Source: Loktanella sp. 3ANDIMAR09 (GTDB lineage Bacteria > Pseudomonadota > Alphaproteobacteria > Rhodobacterales > Rhodobacteraceae). From it: a DNA stretch of 64,000 bases. Each line of letters opens with the position of its first letter. The stretch's first letter is position 1. Below are positions 8,262 through 17,741 of the stretch, in pieces. The notes below the pieces were generated by a model that made no database searches, had not been told where the DNA came from, and saw only the letters and a list, made by a program, of their open reading frames with translations. The DNA is taken from NCBI RefSeq assembly GCF_001420005.1, contig NZ_LJAK01000003.1, forward strand, positions 248,001-312,000, in the 5' to 3' direction. Made by a program: the position numbers and the translations under genes.

Positions 8262-8350
8262 GACTTTCCCCGTTGTGCGTCCCGCCTGTTGTCCAGATGG
8301 ATTTCGCCGCGCTGGCGGAACAAGAGACAAAGAGCGCGGCCAAAACCTGC
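8262..8350 (-). promoter_or_regulatory. Riboswitch expression platform with competing hairpins
   Basis: Between the aptamer and the ATG, GCCGCGCT (8340-8333 on the minus strand) can pair with AGCGCGGC (8313-8306). Alternatively GTTCCGCC, which lies in that hairpin's loop, can pair with the downstream GGCGGGAC. The two folds exclude each other. I see no stem followed by a T-run, so control of translation initiation or Rho-dependent termination seems likelier than an intrinsic terminator. Folding was done by eye. Confidence 0.4.
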
Positions 8351-8464
8351 GCAGTAGCCTCCCGGGATTTTGCCCCGCCGTGTGCCGCCCCGGAATTTGC
8401 CGGCGCGGTAGCTCTTCTTGGACCAGGCTTGTCGCGGGCGACAACGGAACCCTAAGTGCTCTGC
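8351..8464 (-). ncRNA. Guanidine-I riboswitch (ykkC/yxkD)
   Basis: Read on the minus strand, the leader holds the conserved blocks of the guanidine-I class in order: AGGGTTCCG, CTGGTCCAAGA, ACACGGCGGGG, then AAAATCCCGGGAGG. The closing P1 stem is present: GCAGAGC at 8464-8458 pairs with GCT-A-CTGC at 8358-8351, with one bulged A. Known members bind guanidinium and switch on exporters, carboxylases, hydrolases and importers. Here it precedes a binding-protein gene and so controls the whole guanidine operon. I matched it by eye; a covariance-model search should score it highly. Confidence 0.93.
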
Positions 8465-8648
8465 CATCCCAGTAGCGGGCAGGGGGGTGCGCTGTGCAAC
8501 GCAGGCCGGGTCAGAAATGCGCGGTGCGAGCGCGTTGCCCGAAAATTGGGCGCTGTTCGCGGGCTGGCGCATCGAAATTCAGCGTCCAAGCGATACCGCA
8601 GTGATGGAATCGCCGCGCGCGGCAGGGCGCCGATGGCGCTTGTTTGAT

Positions 8649-8677
8649 TAGACCCGGCGCAGAATCTGCCGTATACA
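8649..8677 (+). promoter_or_regulatory. Candidate tol operon promoter
   Basis: TAGACC (8649-8654), a 17-base spacer and TATACA (8672-8677) resemble a sigma-70 promoter and lie 46 bases before the tolQ ATG. The match is partial. The rest of the 8465-8723 gap, which must also hold the guanidine-operon promoter on the other strand, shows nothing else I can name. Confidence 0.3.
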
Positions 8678-8723
8678 CAGGCCCAACACAGAGCCCCGCA
8701 GGGGCCGAACACAGAGCAGGCAC

Positions 8724-9398
8724 ATGGAACAGACACACGATTTCACGATGTGGAGCATGTTCGCGGACGCGACCATCCTCGTACAACTCGTCATGCTGGC
8801 ATTGGTCGCAGCCTCGGTCTGGTGCTGGGCGATCATCGTGGACAAGACGTTGCAATACCGCCGCGCCCGGCGCGAATCCGATGCCTTTGACGCGATGTTC
8901 TGGTCGGGCGAACCGCTGGATCAATTGTTCGACGACATCGGTGCCGCACCTCAGGGATCGGCTGAAACCATCTTTGCCGCGGGCATGACCGAATGGCGGC
9001 GCAGCCACAAACAGGACGGCGATCTGATCGCGGGCGCACAGGCACGGATCGACCGCAGCATGGATGTCGCCATCGCCAAGGAAGCGGCCAAACTGCAAAA
9101 GGGCCTTCCGGTGCTCGCGACAACCGGATCGACGGCCCCGTTCGTGGGCCTGTTCGGCACGGTGTTCGGGATCATGAATTCGTTCATCCAGATCGCGGAA
9201 TCCCAAAACACCAACCTGGCGGTCGTGGCCCCCGGTATCGCAGAGGCGCTCTTGGCCACGGGTCTTGGCCTGCTCGCGGCCATTCCGGCCGTTATCTATT
9301 ACAATAAGCTGAGTGCTGACGCCGACCGCATCATCGCCGGGTTCGAGGCCTTTGCCGACGAATTTTCCACCATCCTCAGCCGCCAGCTGGACAGCTGA
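8724..9398 (+). CDS. tolQ: Tol-Pal system protein TolQ
   Basis: A 224-residue inner-membrane ExbB/TolQ/MotA-type subunit that forms the proton channel with TolR and energises TolA. There are three helices: one near residues 13-35 (ILVQLVMLALVAASVWCWAI), and two late ones containing LATTGSTAPFVGLFGTVFGI and ALLATGLGLLAAIPAVIYYN, the conserved TolQ/ExbB signatures. The start fits the usual length of 225-235. tolR begins one base after the stop. First gene of the tol-pal cluster, which drives outer-membrane constriction at division. Confidence 0.96.
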   Translation: MEQTHDFTMWSMFADATILVQLVMLALVAASVWCWAIIVDKTLQYRRARRESDAFDAMFWSGEPLDQLFDDIGAAPQGSAETIFAAGMTEWRRSHKQDGDLIAGAQARIDRSMDVAIAKEAAKLQKGLPVLATTGSTAPFVGLFGTVFGIMNSFIQIAESQNTNLAVVAPGIAEALLATGLGLLAAIPAVIYYNKLSADADRIIAGFEAFADEFSTILSRQLDS

Positions 9399-9399
9399 C

Positions 9400-9876
9400 A
9401 TGGGGGCCGGTGTTCAGAAATCTGACGGAGGGGGCGGCGGGCGACGCGGGCGCCGCCGCAGTCGCGCCCAGCCGATGGCGGAAATCAACATCACGCCATT
9501 CGTGGACGTGATGCTGGTTTTGCTCATCATCTTCATGGTGGCCGCACCGCTGATGACCGTGGGCGTGCCGGTGGATCTGCCTGAAACGGCGGCCAACGCG
9601 CTGCCCAGCGACGACGAGGAACCACTGACCGTCACCATCGACGCATCCGGTGCGCTGTCGATCCAGAATACGCCCGTGGATCAGGCCGATCTGATCGCGC
9701 GCCTACAAGGCATTGCATCCGAAAGGGCCAGCGACCGCATCTTTCTGCGGGCCGACGGGGCCAACGACTGGAACCGTGTCGCACAGATCATGGGCGCGCT
9801 GAATGCGGCCGGGTTCAACAACATCGGTCTGGTGACGGATATCGGCGGGCCGGACCTGATGGGCACGGACGGCTGA
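9400..9876 (+). CDS. tolR: Tol-Pal system protein TolR
   Basis: A 158-residue ExbD/TolR protein. After a glycine/arginine-rich cytoplasmic tail (residues 1-27) comes MAEINITPFVDVMLVLLIIF, the single membrane helix with the proton-binding aspartate of the ITPFVDVMLVLL motif. A periplasmic domain follows. The ATG at 9400 directly follows the tolQ stop. The basic N-terminal tail is a little longer than in E. coli but usual for alphaproteobacteria. Confidence 0.95.
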   Translation: MGAGVQKSDGGGGGRRGRRRSRAQPMAEINITPFVDVMLVLLIIFMVAAPLMTVGVPVDLPETAANALPSDDEEPLTVTIDASGALSIQNTPVDQADLIARLQGIASERASDRIFLRADGANDWNRVAQIMGALNAAGFNNIGLVTDIGGPDLMGTDG

Positions 9877-9880
9877 TCCC

Positions 9881-11032
9881 ATGCAATGGACGCCCGGCAG
9901 CACGGTTTCGGCGGTGGGACACACGGCTCTCTTGATCTGGTTGATCGGGGGCTGGGGGTTTCAGGCTGACCCCATGCCGTTCGAGGTGTCGGACGTGTCC
10001 ATCGTGACCTCCGAGGAATATGCGGCCATCGTCAGCGCGACGACGCCGAACCCCAGTGACGTGGCCCCGGATGCGCCCGTGGCACCGCCCGTCGAACAGA
10101 CCCCGGATACGCCGTCCCCGGATGAGGTGCCGCCACCACCGCCGCCGCCGCCGCCGCCAGAGCCACCCGTGGCCGAGGCCCCGCCGCCGCCCGCACCCGA
10201 TGCGCTGCCAGTGCCGCCCGAAACGCAGGCACCCGTCGCAACCGGCCCGGTCCAGGACGAGGTGGTCGCCGCGCCGAACCTGAATGACGCACCACGCGCG
10301 ATCCCGCGTCCGTCCACCCGTGTCATGGCCCAGCCCGTTGCCCCGCCGCCGCCTGATGCGACCCCGGACGAGGTCGTGCGCCAGCAGGTCGCGCCCGAGG
10401 CCGCCCCCGATGCCCCGGTGGTCGAAGAAGCACAGGAAGAAACCGCGCCCGAAGAAGCGGTGACCGAAATCGTGACCGAGGCGGAAACACCCACAGGCCG
10501 CGTGACCGAGGCACCACGCCCGCCGCAACGCCCCAATCGCCCGACGCCCGCGCCCGAGGTCGAGCCCGAGGTGGAGGTCGCCGCGGAAACCCCGGCCCCC
10601 GCGCCGGAACCCGAACCCGATCCGGCCCCCCAGACGGACGAGGACGCGATTGCCGCGGCCCTTGCCGCGGCCGCCGCGGTGTCGGCCCCGGAACCGGATC
10701 TGGCACCCGGCCCGCCGATGACCGGTGCCGAACAAGAGGGTTTTCGCGTAGCGGTCAACGCCTGCTGGAACGTCGATCCCGGCTCTCAGGCGGCGATGGT
10801 GACGATGACGGTGGCATTCGATCTCGACCAATCTGGCCGTGTCACGGGTGACGTGCGGCAGGTCGGCGCGATGGGTGGCGACGCCAGTGCAACGGAAATC
10901 GCATTTCAGGCGGCCCGCCGCGCGATCCTGCGTTGTCAGGGGCAGGACGGCTATGATCTGCCTGCGGAAAAATACGACCAGTGGCGGGAGGTGGAAATCA
11001 CCTTTGACCCGTCGGGAATGCGGTTGCGGTAG
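9881..11032 (+). CDS. tolA: TolA-like energy transducer, proline-rich
   Basis: A 383-residue protein with one N-terminal helix (TALLIWLIGGWGF), a long Pro/Ala/Glu-rich periplasmic linker at about residues 60-280 including a run of ten prolines, and a C-terminal globular domain with two cysteines (VNACWNVD and ILRCQGQ) like TolA domain III. Position between tolR and tolB makes TolA near certain. Unlike E. coli TolA, whose domain II is an Ala/Lys/Glu helix, the linker here resembles that of TonB. It should span the periplasm to contact Pal/TolB. The stop is followed by a 102-bp gap before tolB. Confidence 0.88.
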   Translation: MQWTPGSTVSAVGHTALLIWLIGGWGFQADPMPFEVSDVSIVTSEEYAAIVSATTPNPSDVAPDAPVAPPVEQTPDTPSPDEVPPPPPPPPPPEPPVAEAPPPPAPDALPVPPETQAPVATGPVQDEVVAAPNLNDAPRAIPRPSTRVMAQPVAPPPPDATPDEVVRQQVAPEAAPDAPVVEEAQEETAPEEAVTEIVTEAETPTGRVTEAPRPPQRPNRPTPAPEVEPEVEVAAETPAPAPEPEPDPAPQTDEDAIAAALAAAAAVSAPEPDLAPGPPMTGAEQEGFRVAVNACWNVDPGSQAAMVTMTVAFDLDQSGRVTGDVRQVGAMGGDASATEIAFQAARRAILRCQGQDGYDLPAEKYDQWREVEITFDPSGMRLR

Positions 11033-11134
11033 GCGGGAAATCGCCAAGTCGTGATGGCGGTGATACGGTTGCGCTGTTAACCTGCGCAGAATGACGCAAA
11101 AGGGCGAAAAACGCCCGTGGTTGAGGGATTGGGT

Positions 11135-12466
11135 ATGACATTGAAGGCAGTTGTGATCGCAGGGCTGATGGCCATTGCATCAATCGGGCAGACCTTGCCG
11201 GCGCTGGCGCAATCCGGCCCGCTGCGGTTGACCATCACCGACGGCGTGATCGAACCGCTGCCCTTTGCGGTGCCGACTTTCACCGCCGAGACACCGGGCG
11301 CAGAGGCGCTTGCCGCCGATATCAGCGGGCTGGTCGCGCAGGACCTGACCGGCACGGGGCTGTTTCGCGAAATCCCCGCCAGCGCCTATATCAGCCAGCT
11401 GGGTCCCTTTGGCACGCCGCCTGCATACCCCGACTGGCGCGCGATCAACGCACAGGCCGTCATCGCCGGGGCCGTTGCGGTCAACGGATCGCAGCTGACG
11501 GTGAAATTCCGTCTCTATGACATCTTTACCGGTGCCGAACTGGGACAGGGCCTGCAATTTGCCGGCACGACCCAGGGCTGGCGCCGCATGGCGCACAAGG
11601 TCGCCGATGCTGCCTATTCCCGCATCACGGGCGAGTCCGGCTATTTCGACAGCCGCGTCGTTTTCGTAAGCGAGGCAGGCCCCAAGGACAACCGCCTGAA
11701 ACGTCTTGCGATCATGGATTACGACGGGGCGAACGTGCAGTTTCTGACCGACAGTTCGTCGCTGGTGCTGGCCCCCCGGTTTTCGCCCAACGGTGACCGT
11801 GTCCTCTATACCAGCTACGAATCGGGCTTTCCCCGGATCAACATTCTCGACGTGGGTTCTGTTTCGCAGCGACAATTGCCGACGGCCCCCGGCGAAATGG
11901 CATTCAGCCCCCGGTTTTCGCGTGACGGCAGCCGGGTGATCTACAGTCTTGCGAATGGCGGCAATACTGATCTGTATATCGGTGACATCGGCAGCGGGGC
12001 CTCGACCCGCCTGACCAGCGCACCGTCGATCGAAACCGCCCCCAGCTTCAGCCCCGACGGCAGCCAGATCGTGTTCGAGAGCGACCGGTCCGGTGGCAGC
12101 CAACTGTACATCATGTCCGCAAACGGTGGCGAACCGCGCCGCATCAGCTTTGGCGACGGGCGCTATGGCACACCTGTCTGGTCGCCACGTGGTGATCTCG
12201 TGGCCTTTACCAAGCAGAACGCAGGCCGGTTCCACATCGGCGTGATGCGCACCGACGGATCAGAGGAACGTCTGCTGACCTCCAGTTTCCTCGACGAGGG
12301 GCCGACCTGGTCCCCGAATGGTCGCGTGCTGATGTTCACCCGCGAAACACAGGGCGCATCAGGCACCAGCCAGCTGTATTCGGTGGATATTTCCGGGCGA
12401 AACCTGAAACCCGTACCGTTGCAGGGCGGGGCATCAGACCCAGCCTGGGGCCCGCTGCAACCGTGA
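11135..12466 (+). CDS. tolB: Tol-Pal system beta-propeller protein TolB
   Basis: A 443-residue periplasmic protein. The signal peptide ([20 protein letters not shown], ending ALAQ near residue 26) is followed by a small N-terminal domain and then a six-bladed WD40-like propeller, seen as repeated FSPDG/FSPNG and SRDGSRV elements from about residue 200 onward. I preferred the ATG at 11135 to an earlier in-frame codon because it begins the signal peptide. TolB binds Pal and TolA. It is followed by pal after 65 bases. Confidence 0.96.
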   Translation: MTLKAVVIAGLMAIASIGQTLPALAQSGPLRLTITDGVIEPLPFAVPTFTAETPGAEALAADISGLVAQDLTGTGLFREIPASAYISQLGPFGTPPAYPDWRAINAQAVIAGAVAVNGSQLTVKFRLYDIFTGAELGQGLQFAGTTQGWRRMAHKVADAAYSRITGESGYFDSRVVFVSEAGPKDNRLKRLAIMDYDGANVQFLTDSSSLVLAPRFSPNGDRVLYTSYESGFPRINILDVGSVSQRQLPTAPGEMAFSPRFSRDGSRVIYSLANGGNTDLYIGDIGSGASTRLTSAPSIETAPSFSPDGSQIVFESDRSGGSQLYIMSANGGEPRRISFGDGRYGTPVWSPRGDLVAFTKQNAGRFHIGVMRTDGSEERLLTSSFLDEGPTWSPNGRVLMFTRETQGASGTSQLYSVDISGRNLKPVPLQGGASDPAWGPLQP

Positions 12467-12531
12467 TTCCCAAATACGCTGTCGCGTGATACCCTGCGAC
12501 CAAAGAGCGGTTCAAAAAGGACATTGAAACA

Positions 12532-13050
12532 ATGCACATCTTGACAAAAGTGGCCCTGATCGGCCTTGCGCTGGCGACATCTGCCTGCACGCGCCCGGAC
12601 CGTTTCGGCGGGATGGACCCGTTGACGGGCAGTGGCGTGGATGCCAATGCCGCAGGCACCGCGACCGGGGCCTCTGACCCGCGCAGCCCCGAATTCTTTC
12701 AGCAGACCATCGGGGACCGCGTGCTGTTCGTCGTCGACTCCAGTTCATTGACCCCGCAGGGCATTGCCACGCTGGACGGGCAGGCCGGCTGGTTGCAGAC
12801 CAACGCAGACTACCTCGCCATCATCGAAGGTCACGCCGACGAACAGGGCACACGCGAATACAACCTCGCATTGGGCGCGCGCCGCGCCAATGCGGTGCGC
12901 GAATACCTGATCTCGCGCGGGGTTTCGGCCAACCGCCTGCGGACCGTCAGCTATGGCAAGGAACGCCCGGTCGAGGTCTGCTCGAACGAGGCATGTTATG
13001 CCCAGAACCGCCGTGCTGTGACTGTCATCTCGATCGGACAGCTCAGCTGA
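12532..13050 (+). CDS. pal: Peptidoglycan-associated lipoprotein Pal
   Basis: A 172-residue outer-membrane lipoprotein. The lipobox LATSAC places the lipidated cysteine at residue 19. A flexible Gly/Ala/Asp-rich stretch leads to an OmpA-like peptidoglycan-binding domain with the conserved stretch EGHADEQGTREYNLALGARR. It anchors the outer membrane to the cell wall in concert with TolB. An AAAAAGGA ribosome-binding region precedes the ATG. The stop overlaps the ATG of cpoB by one base (TGATG). Confidence 0.97.
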   Translation: MHILTKVALIGLALATSACTRPDRFGGMDPLTGSGVDANAAGTATGASDPRSPEFFQQTIGDRVLFVVDSSSLTPQGIATLDGQAGWLQTNADYLAIIEGHADEQGTREYNLALGARRANAVREYLISRGVSANRLRTVSYGKERPVEVCSNEACYAQNRRAVTVISIGQLS

Positions 13051-13856
13051 TGCGGGCGCTGGCGTTTGTCCTCGCACTCGCCGCGGGTCCGGCGTTGGCG
13101 CAGGACGCGACCCTTGCCGACATCCGGCAGCAGTTGACCGTGCTTTACGGTGACATCGAGGCGCTGCGCGGTGAATTGTCGGCCAGCGGTGCGCTGTCGA
13201 CCGGCGTGACCGGCAGCACTCCGCTTGATCGTCTGAACGCGATCGAGGCCGAGTTGCAGCGCCTCACTTCCAAGACCGAAGAGCTGGAATTCCGGGTCAA
13301 CCGGATCACCGTGGACGGCACCAACCGTGTCGGTGATCTGGAATTCCGACTGTGCGAACTTGAACCGGCCTGTGACATCGCGCTGCTGGGCAATACGCCG
13401 TCACTGGGCGGCGTGGATTCGGCGGCGAATGTGCCGGTGCCTGCCGCACCCGTGGCGCAGGGCCCCGATCTTGCGCTGGGTGAACAGCAGGATTTCGAGG
13501 CCGCGCAACAGGCGCTGGCTGCGGGTGATTTTCAGGTGGCCGTTGATCGGCTGGCCGCCTTTGGTGCTACCTATCCCGGGTCACCGCTTGAGGTGCAGGC
13601 CAACATCGCACTGGGCCAGGCGCAGGCAGGGCTGGGACAGAACGGCGACGCGGCACGCGCCTATCTGGCGGCGTTTTCCGCAGAACCAGAGGGACCATTT
13701 GCACCCGAGGCGCTGTTCCGGCTGGGGCGTGCGCTGGGTGACGTGGGACAGATCCCCGATGCCTGCGTGACGCTGGCAGAGGTCGGCGTGCGGTTCCCCA
13801 ACAGCACCTATGTCGCCGAAGCGAACAGCGCACGCGGCCTGCTGGGATGCACCTGA
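13050..13856 (+). CDS. cpoB: Tol-Pal cell division coordinator CpoB (YbgF)
   Basis: A 268-residue periplasmic protein coupling outer-membrane constriction to wall synthesis. It has a signal peptide (MRALAFVLALAAGPALAQ), a coiled-coil region at about residues 20-100 rich in Leu/Glu/Arg (RLNAIEAELQRLTSKTEELE), and C-terminal TPR repeats (for example FEAAQQALAAGDFQVAVDRL). Typical length is 240-320. Coupled to pal by a one-base overlap, and its end overlaps tilS by 10 bases. Confidence 0.93.
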   Translation: MRALAFVLALAAGPALAQDATLADIRQQLTVLYGDIEALRGELSASGALSTGVTGSTPLDRLNAIEAELQRLTSKTEELEFRVNRITVDGTNRVGDLEFRLCELEPACDIALLGNTPSLGGVDSAANVPVPAAPVAQGPDLALGEQQDFEAAQQALAAGDFQVAVDRLAAFGATYPGSPLEVQANIALGQAQAGLGQNGDAARAYLAAFSAEPEGPFAPEALFRLGRALGDVGQIPDACVTLAEVGVRFPNSTYVAEANSARGLLGCT

Positions 13857-15091
13857 CAGGTCTGCCCGACCGCTTTGCCGGTGAAATGGGGCATTTGCTG
13901 GGACCTGATTTCCCGGATGCCATCGGCGTTGCCGTGTCAGGCGGTGGCGACAGCATGGCGCTGTTGCATCTGACGGCCGGTTGGGCGCGAATCTATGGTG
14001 TGGCGATGTCGGTCGTCACGGTCGATCACGGCCTGCGCGATGCCAGCGCATCAGAGGCCGCAATGGTCGCTGAGGAATGCGCAGGGCTTGGCGTTGCGCA
14101 CGACACCTTGCAGTGGAAATGGGACGGAAACGGCAACCTGCAGGATGCGGCCCGCAACGGCCGCCGGGCGCTGATCGGTGCCTGGGCGGAGGGCCGCCCG
14201 GTCCTGTTGGGGCATACCCGCGACGATCAGGCCGAAACGCTGCTGATGCGGCTCGCACGTGGATCAGGCGTCGACGGTCTCGCGGCGATGGCGGGGCTGC
14301 GTTGCGCGGGGGGCTGGCAGATCGTGCGACCGATGCTGCCCATGGGGCGTGACGAGTTGCGCCACTATCTCAGGGTTTTGAACATTCCCTTTGTCGATGA
14401 TCCAACCAATGACGATGCGACCTATGCGCGGGTCCGCATGCGACAGCTGATCGGGCAAGAGGGACTGGATACGGTGCGGTTGGCCGATACGGCGCAGGCC
14501 ATGGCGCGCGCGCGCGTGGCCTTGGCCGCGCGTGCGCATGATGCCGCAACCGCGATGATGCACCCGACGACGCAGGGATGCATTGCACTGGACCGCGACG
14601 GCCTGACCCGGATCGAGGCTGAAACGCAGTTGCGCATTCTGGCCGGTGCCATTGGCGCGGTGACGGGTGCCGTCTATCGGCCAAGGCTCTCTGCCCTGAC
14701 ACAGACTCTGGACAGGGTGCTGGCTGGCGGCACAACGACACTTCAAGGCGCAATCCTTGTGCCCAAGGGGGGGCACCTGTTCATCGCGCGCGAACATCAG
14801 GCCGTCGCGGATCATCAGGTGTCTGTCCAGAGTGGTGAATTGTGGGACGGGCGCTGGATGCCCGTCGGGCAGGACCTGTCAGGTGCTGTGCTGCGTGCGC
14901 TGGGGGCGGACGGATTGCAGCAGATCACGGTGCGGCCTGAGGACGCGGCCCCCCGCGCCTGCCTGCTGGGCCTGCCGTCGATCTGGGCTGATGATCGCCT
15001 TATCGCTTGTCCTGCCTTGAATTTCGGCACGGATGCCTGGCTCGAAGACCAGTTGCGCGGAAGTTTTCCGCAATCCCTCCTTGTGCATTGA
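13847..15091 (+). CDS. tilS: tRNA(Ile)-lysidine synthase
   Basis: A 414-residue enzyme that attaches lysine to C34 of the CAU-anticodon tRNA-Ile, changing it to read AUA. The PP-loop motif SGGGDS is at residues 31-36, followed by [12 protein letters not shown] and a [20 protein letters not shown] block, all diagnostic. The C-terminal region is divergent, as usual in alphaproteobacteria. It starts inside the end of cpoB, a 10-base overlap, and precedes ftsH, a very common tilS-ftsH pairing. Confidence 0.95.
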   Translation: MHLTGLPDRFAGEMGHLLGPDFPDAIGVAVSGGGDSMALLHLTAGWARIYGVAMSVVTVDHGLRDASASEAAMVAEECAGLGVAHDTLQWKWDGNGNLQDAARNGRRALIGAWAEGRPVLLGHTRDDQAETLLMRLARGSGVDGLAAMAGLRCAGGWQIVRPMLPMGRDELRHYLRVLNIPFVDDPTNDDATYARVRMRQLIGQEGLDTVRLADTAQAMARARVALAARAHDAATAMMHPTTQGCIALDRDGLTRIEAETQLRILAGAIGAVTGAVYRPRLSALTQTLDRVLAGGTTTLQGAILVPKGGHLFIAREHQAVADHQVSVQSGELWDGRWMPVGQDLSGAVLRALGADGLQQITVRPEDAAPRACLLGLPSIWADDRLIACPALNFGTDAWLEDQLRGSFPQSLLVH

Positions 15092-15173
15092 AGATAAGCG
15101 CAGAACCTCTATTTTAGGTCCATCGCGACGCCGTCCCGCGCGTCGCACCATTCGCCGTCGGAGGAGCCTCGTT

Positions 15174-17084
15174 TTGGGCAACGCACGTAATATCGTATTT
15201 TGGGTCGTTCTGTTCCTGCTGGTCCTGACGCTGTTCAACCTGTTCAGCAACCCGGCAACCAGCGCCAGCAACACCAAGAGCTATTCCGAATTCGTCAGCG
15301 CCGTTGAAAACGACGCGGTCGCCAGTGTCACGCTGGATGGCGAACAGGTTCGCTATCGCGGAACCGACGGGCGCGACTATGTCACGATCCGTCCCGGCGA
15401 CGCCGAAGTGACCAACCTGCTTATCGCGCAGGACATTCCCGTCACCGCGCAAAGCCAGGAACAATCCGGCCTGCAATCGTTCCTGATCGGTCTGCTGCCC
15501 TTCGTGCTGCTGATCGGCGTCTGGGTCTATTTCATGAACCGGATGCAGGGCGGCGGCAAAGGCGGGGCGATGGGCTTTGGCAAATCCAAGGCCAAGCTGC
15601 TGACCGAAAAGCATGGCCGCGTCACCTTTGACGAGGTCGCCGGCATCGACGAAGCCAAGGACGAGCTGGAAGAGATCGTCGAATTCCTGCGCAATCCACA
15701 GAAATTCAGCCGGCTCGGTGGTAAAATCCCCAAGGGTGCGCTGCTTGTCGGCCCTCCGGGCACCGGTAAGACGTTGCTGGCGCGTGCCATCGCAGGCGAG
15801 GCAGGGGTGCCGTTCTTCACGATCTCGGGTTCTGATTTCGTCGAAATGTTTGTCGGTGTGGGTGCATCCCGTGTCCGCGACATGTTCGAGCAGGCGAAAA
15901 AGAACGCGCCCTGCATCGTGTTCATCGACGAAATCGATGCCGTGGGCCGGTCCCGTGGCGCAGGTTACGGCGGCGGGAACGACGAACGCGAACAGACGCT
16001 GAACCAGCTGCTGGTCGAAATGGACGGTTTCGAGGCGAACGAGGGTATCATCATCATCGCCGCCACCAACCGTCCCGACGTGCTGGACCCCGCGCTGCTG
16101 CGCCCCGGTCGTTTCGACCGTCAGGTGCAGGTGCCGAACCCGGACATCAAAGGCCGCGAGAAAATCCTTGGCGTGCATGCGCGCAAGGTGCCGCTGGGCC
16201 CCGATGTCGATCTGCGCATCATCGCGCGCGGCACGCCCGGTTTCTCTGGTGCGGACCTTGCAAACCTCGTGAACGAAAGCGCGCTGATGGCTGCGCGTGT
16301 CGGTCGCCGTTTTGTCACCATGACGGATTTCGAATCCGCCAAGGACAAGGTGATGATGGGGTCGGAACGTCGGTCCATGGTCATGACCGAGGACGAGAAA
16401 AAGCTGACCGCCTACCACGAGGCCGGCCACGCCATCGTCGGGTTGAACGTGCCGCAGCATGATCCCATCCACAAGGCAACAATCATCCCGCGCGGTCGTG
16501 CGCTGGGTCTGGTGCTGTCCCTGCCGGAACGCGACCAGCTGAGCGTCAGCTGGACAAAATACACCTCGAAAATCGCGATGGCGATGGGTGGCCGCGTTGC
16601 CGAAGAGCTGGTCTTTGGCAAGGAAAACGTCACCTCTGGTGCCGCGTCGGACATCCAGCAGGTGTCGAAAATCGCACGCGCCATGGTCACGCAGTTTGGC
16701 TACGCCGAAGAGTTGGGTTTCGTGGATTACGCCAACGAACAGTCCAGCTATCTGGGCAACTATGGCGGTGGCACCAACCATTCTGCCGACACGCAAAAGA
16801 TCATTGACGACAAGGTCAAGGAGCTGGTGCAGGTCGGTTATGAAACGGCCAAGCGTATCCTGACCGAAAAGCGTGACGATCTGGAACGTCTGGCGCAGGG
16901 TCTATTGGAATACGAAACCCTGACCGGCAACGAGATCACGCGCGTCATCGCAGGTGAAACGCTGAACCGTGGCGAAGATCTGGATGACACGCCCCCATCG
17001 GGTGGCAATGCGATCCCCTCGGTGCCCAAGATCAAGAAAAAGCCAAGCGGTGACAGCGGTATGGAACCAGAACCCACCGCATAA
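15174..17084 (+). CDS. ftsH: ATP-dependent zinc metalloprotease FtsH (TTG start)
   Basis: A 636-residue membrane-anchored AAA protease that degrades misfolded membrane proteins and short-lived regulators. I place the start at a TTG (15174), giving [20 protein letters not shown], with GGAGGAG about 8 bases before it. Longer in-frame starts would put Arg-rich junk ahead of the first helix. Features: two N-terminal membrane helices around a periplasmic loop, Walker A GPPGTGKT, Walker [12 protein letters not shown], the second region of homology with [18 protein letters not shown], and the zinc site HEAGH in the C-terminal protease domain. Followed by a strong terminator. Confidence 0.97.
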   Translation: MGNARNIVFWVVLFLLVLTLFNLFSNPATSASNTKSYSEFVSAVENDAVASVTLDGEQVRYRGTDGRDYVTIRPGDAEVTNLLIAQDIPVTAQSQEQSGLQSFLIGLLPFVLLIGVWVYFMNRMQGGGKGGAMGFGKSKAKLLTEKHGRVTFDEVAGIDEAKDELEEIVEFLRNPQKFSRLGGKIPKGALLVGPPGTGKTLLARAIAGEAGVPFFTISGSDFVEMFVGVGASRVRDMFEQAKKNAPCIVFIDEIDAVGRSRGAGYGGGNDEREQTLNQLLVEMDGFEANEGIIIIAATNRPDVLDPALLRPGRFDRQVQVPNPDIKGREKILGVHARKVPLGPDVDLRIIARGTPGFSGADLANLVNESALMAARVGRRFVTMTDFESAKDKVMMGSERRSMVMTEDEKKLTAYHEAGHAIVGLNVPQHDPIHKATIIPRGRALGLVLSLPERDQLSVSWTKYTSKIAMAMGGRVAEELVFGKENVTSGAASDIQQVSKIARAMVTQFGYAEELGFVDYANEQSSYLGNYGGGTNHSADTQKIIDDKVKELVQVGYETAKRILTEKRDDLERLAQGLLEYETLTGNEITRVIAGETLNRGEDLDDTPPSGGNAIPSVPKIKKKPSGDSGMEPEPTA

Positions 17085-17100
17085 TCCGCAAGATTCAAGA

Positions 17101-17130
17101 GGCCCCGCGCGGATCGTGCGGGGCCTTTTT
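17101..17130 (+). terminator. Rho-independent terminator of ftsH
   Basis: GGCCCCGC-GCGGATCGT-GCGGGGCC followed directly by TTTTT, 16 bases after the ftsH stop. Textbook intrinsic terminator closing the tilS-ftsH unit. Confidence 0.92.
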
Positions 17131-17150
17131 CTATGGGGCAGGGGAATAAG

Positions 17151-17732
17151 ATGCCGCAACTGGTCAAAACAGAACATACGGGGCGGATCGTCTGGATGGG
17201 GCGGGTGCCGCACCGTGATCGGGCCGAGATCGCAGGCCAGCCTGTCACGACGATGGATCTGGATTTTTCAGGTGCCGCCGGCGAGGTACACGCCGGTTTG
17301 ACCCGGCCCAGCTGCGTGCGCGTGACGACGCAGTATCCCAAGGGCACCGAAATCCGCAACGTACGGCAGGTCTCTATCGTCAGTGCCGAGGAACTTGGGA
17401 TGATTGCGGATGATTTGGGGCTGGAGCAGGTCGATCCGGCCTGGCTGGGCGCATCGCTTGTCATCGAGGGGATCGCCGATTTCAGCCATATCCCGCCTTC
17501 AGCCCGCCTTCAGTCTCAAGACGGGACGACACTGACCGTCGATATGCAGAATGCCCCGTGTACGCTGGTGGCCAAAACCATCGAAGAGGCGCGCCCTGGC
17601 CACGGCAAGGGTTTCAAGGCCGCCGCAAAAGGGCGGCGCGGCGTGACCGCATGGGTCGAACGCCCGGGCCGTCTGGCCTTGGGCGATGTGATCACGCTCC
17701 ATGTCCCGAACCAGCGGGCATGGCGACCCTGA
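17151..17732 (+). CDS. MOSC domain-containing protein
   Basis: A 193-residue protein of the MOSC family, related to the C-terminal domain of molybdenum cofactor sulfurases and to YiiM/YcbX. Conserved stretches are GLTRPSCVRVTTQYPKGTEI and RNVRQVSIVSAEEL; a cysteine (in RPSC) is available as in other MOSC proteins. The ATG at 17151 has GGGGAAT as ribosome-binding site. Its role is probably in molybdopterin-enzyme or sulfur handling, but no substrate can be assigned. It stands alone between the ftsH terminator and fhs. Confidence 0.85.
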   Translation: MPQLVKTEHTGRIVWMGRVPHRDRAEIAGQPVTTMDLDFSGAAGEVHAGLTRPSCVRVTTQYPKGTEIRNVRQVSIVSAEELGMIADDLGLEQVDPAWLGASLVIEGIADFSHIPPSARLQSQDGTTLTVDMQNAPCTLVAKTIEEARPGHGKGFKAAAKGRRGVTAWVERPGRLALGDVITLHVPNQRAWRP

Positions 17733-17741
17733 ACCGACGCT

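Noticed and set aside
8456-8651. Short plus-strand frames in the gap between the riboswitch and tolQ
   Set aside because: No ribosome-binding site, no homology I recognise, and they overlap the riboswitch and promoter region.
10130-10210. Proline-codon tract in tolA as a DNA repeat element
   Set aside because: The repeated CCG/CCA codons encode the linker and keep frame; there is no sign of a mobile or tandem-array element.
9815-11047. A long minus-strand frame rich in Arg and Gly
   Set aside because: It is antisense to the proline-rich tolA; its composition is just the reverse complement of Pro/Ala codons.
15114-16796. A 560-codon minus-strand frame
   Set aside because: Antisense to ftsH, with no domain and a His/Asp/Gln-rich composition typical of shadow frames.
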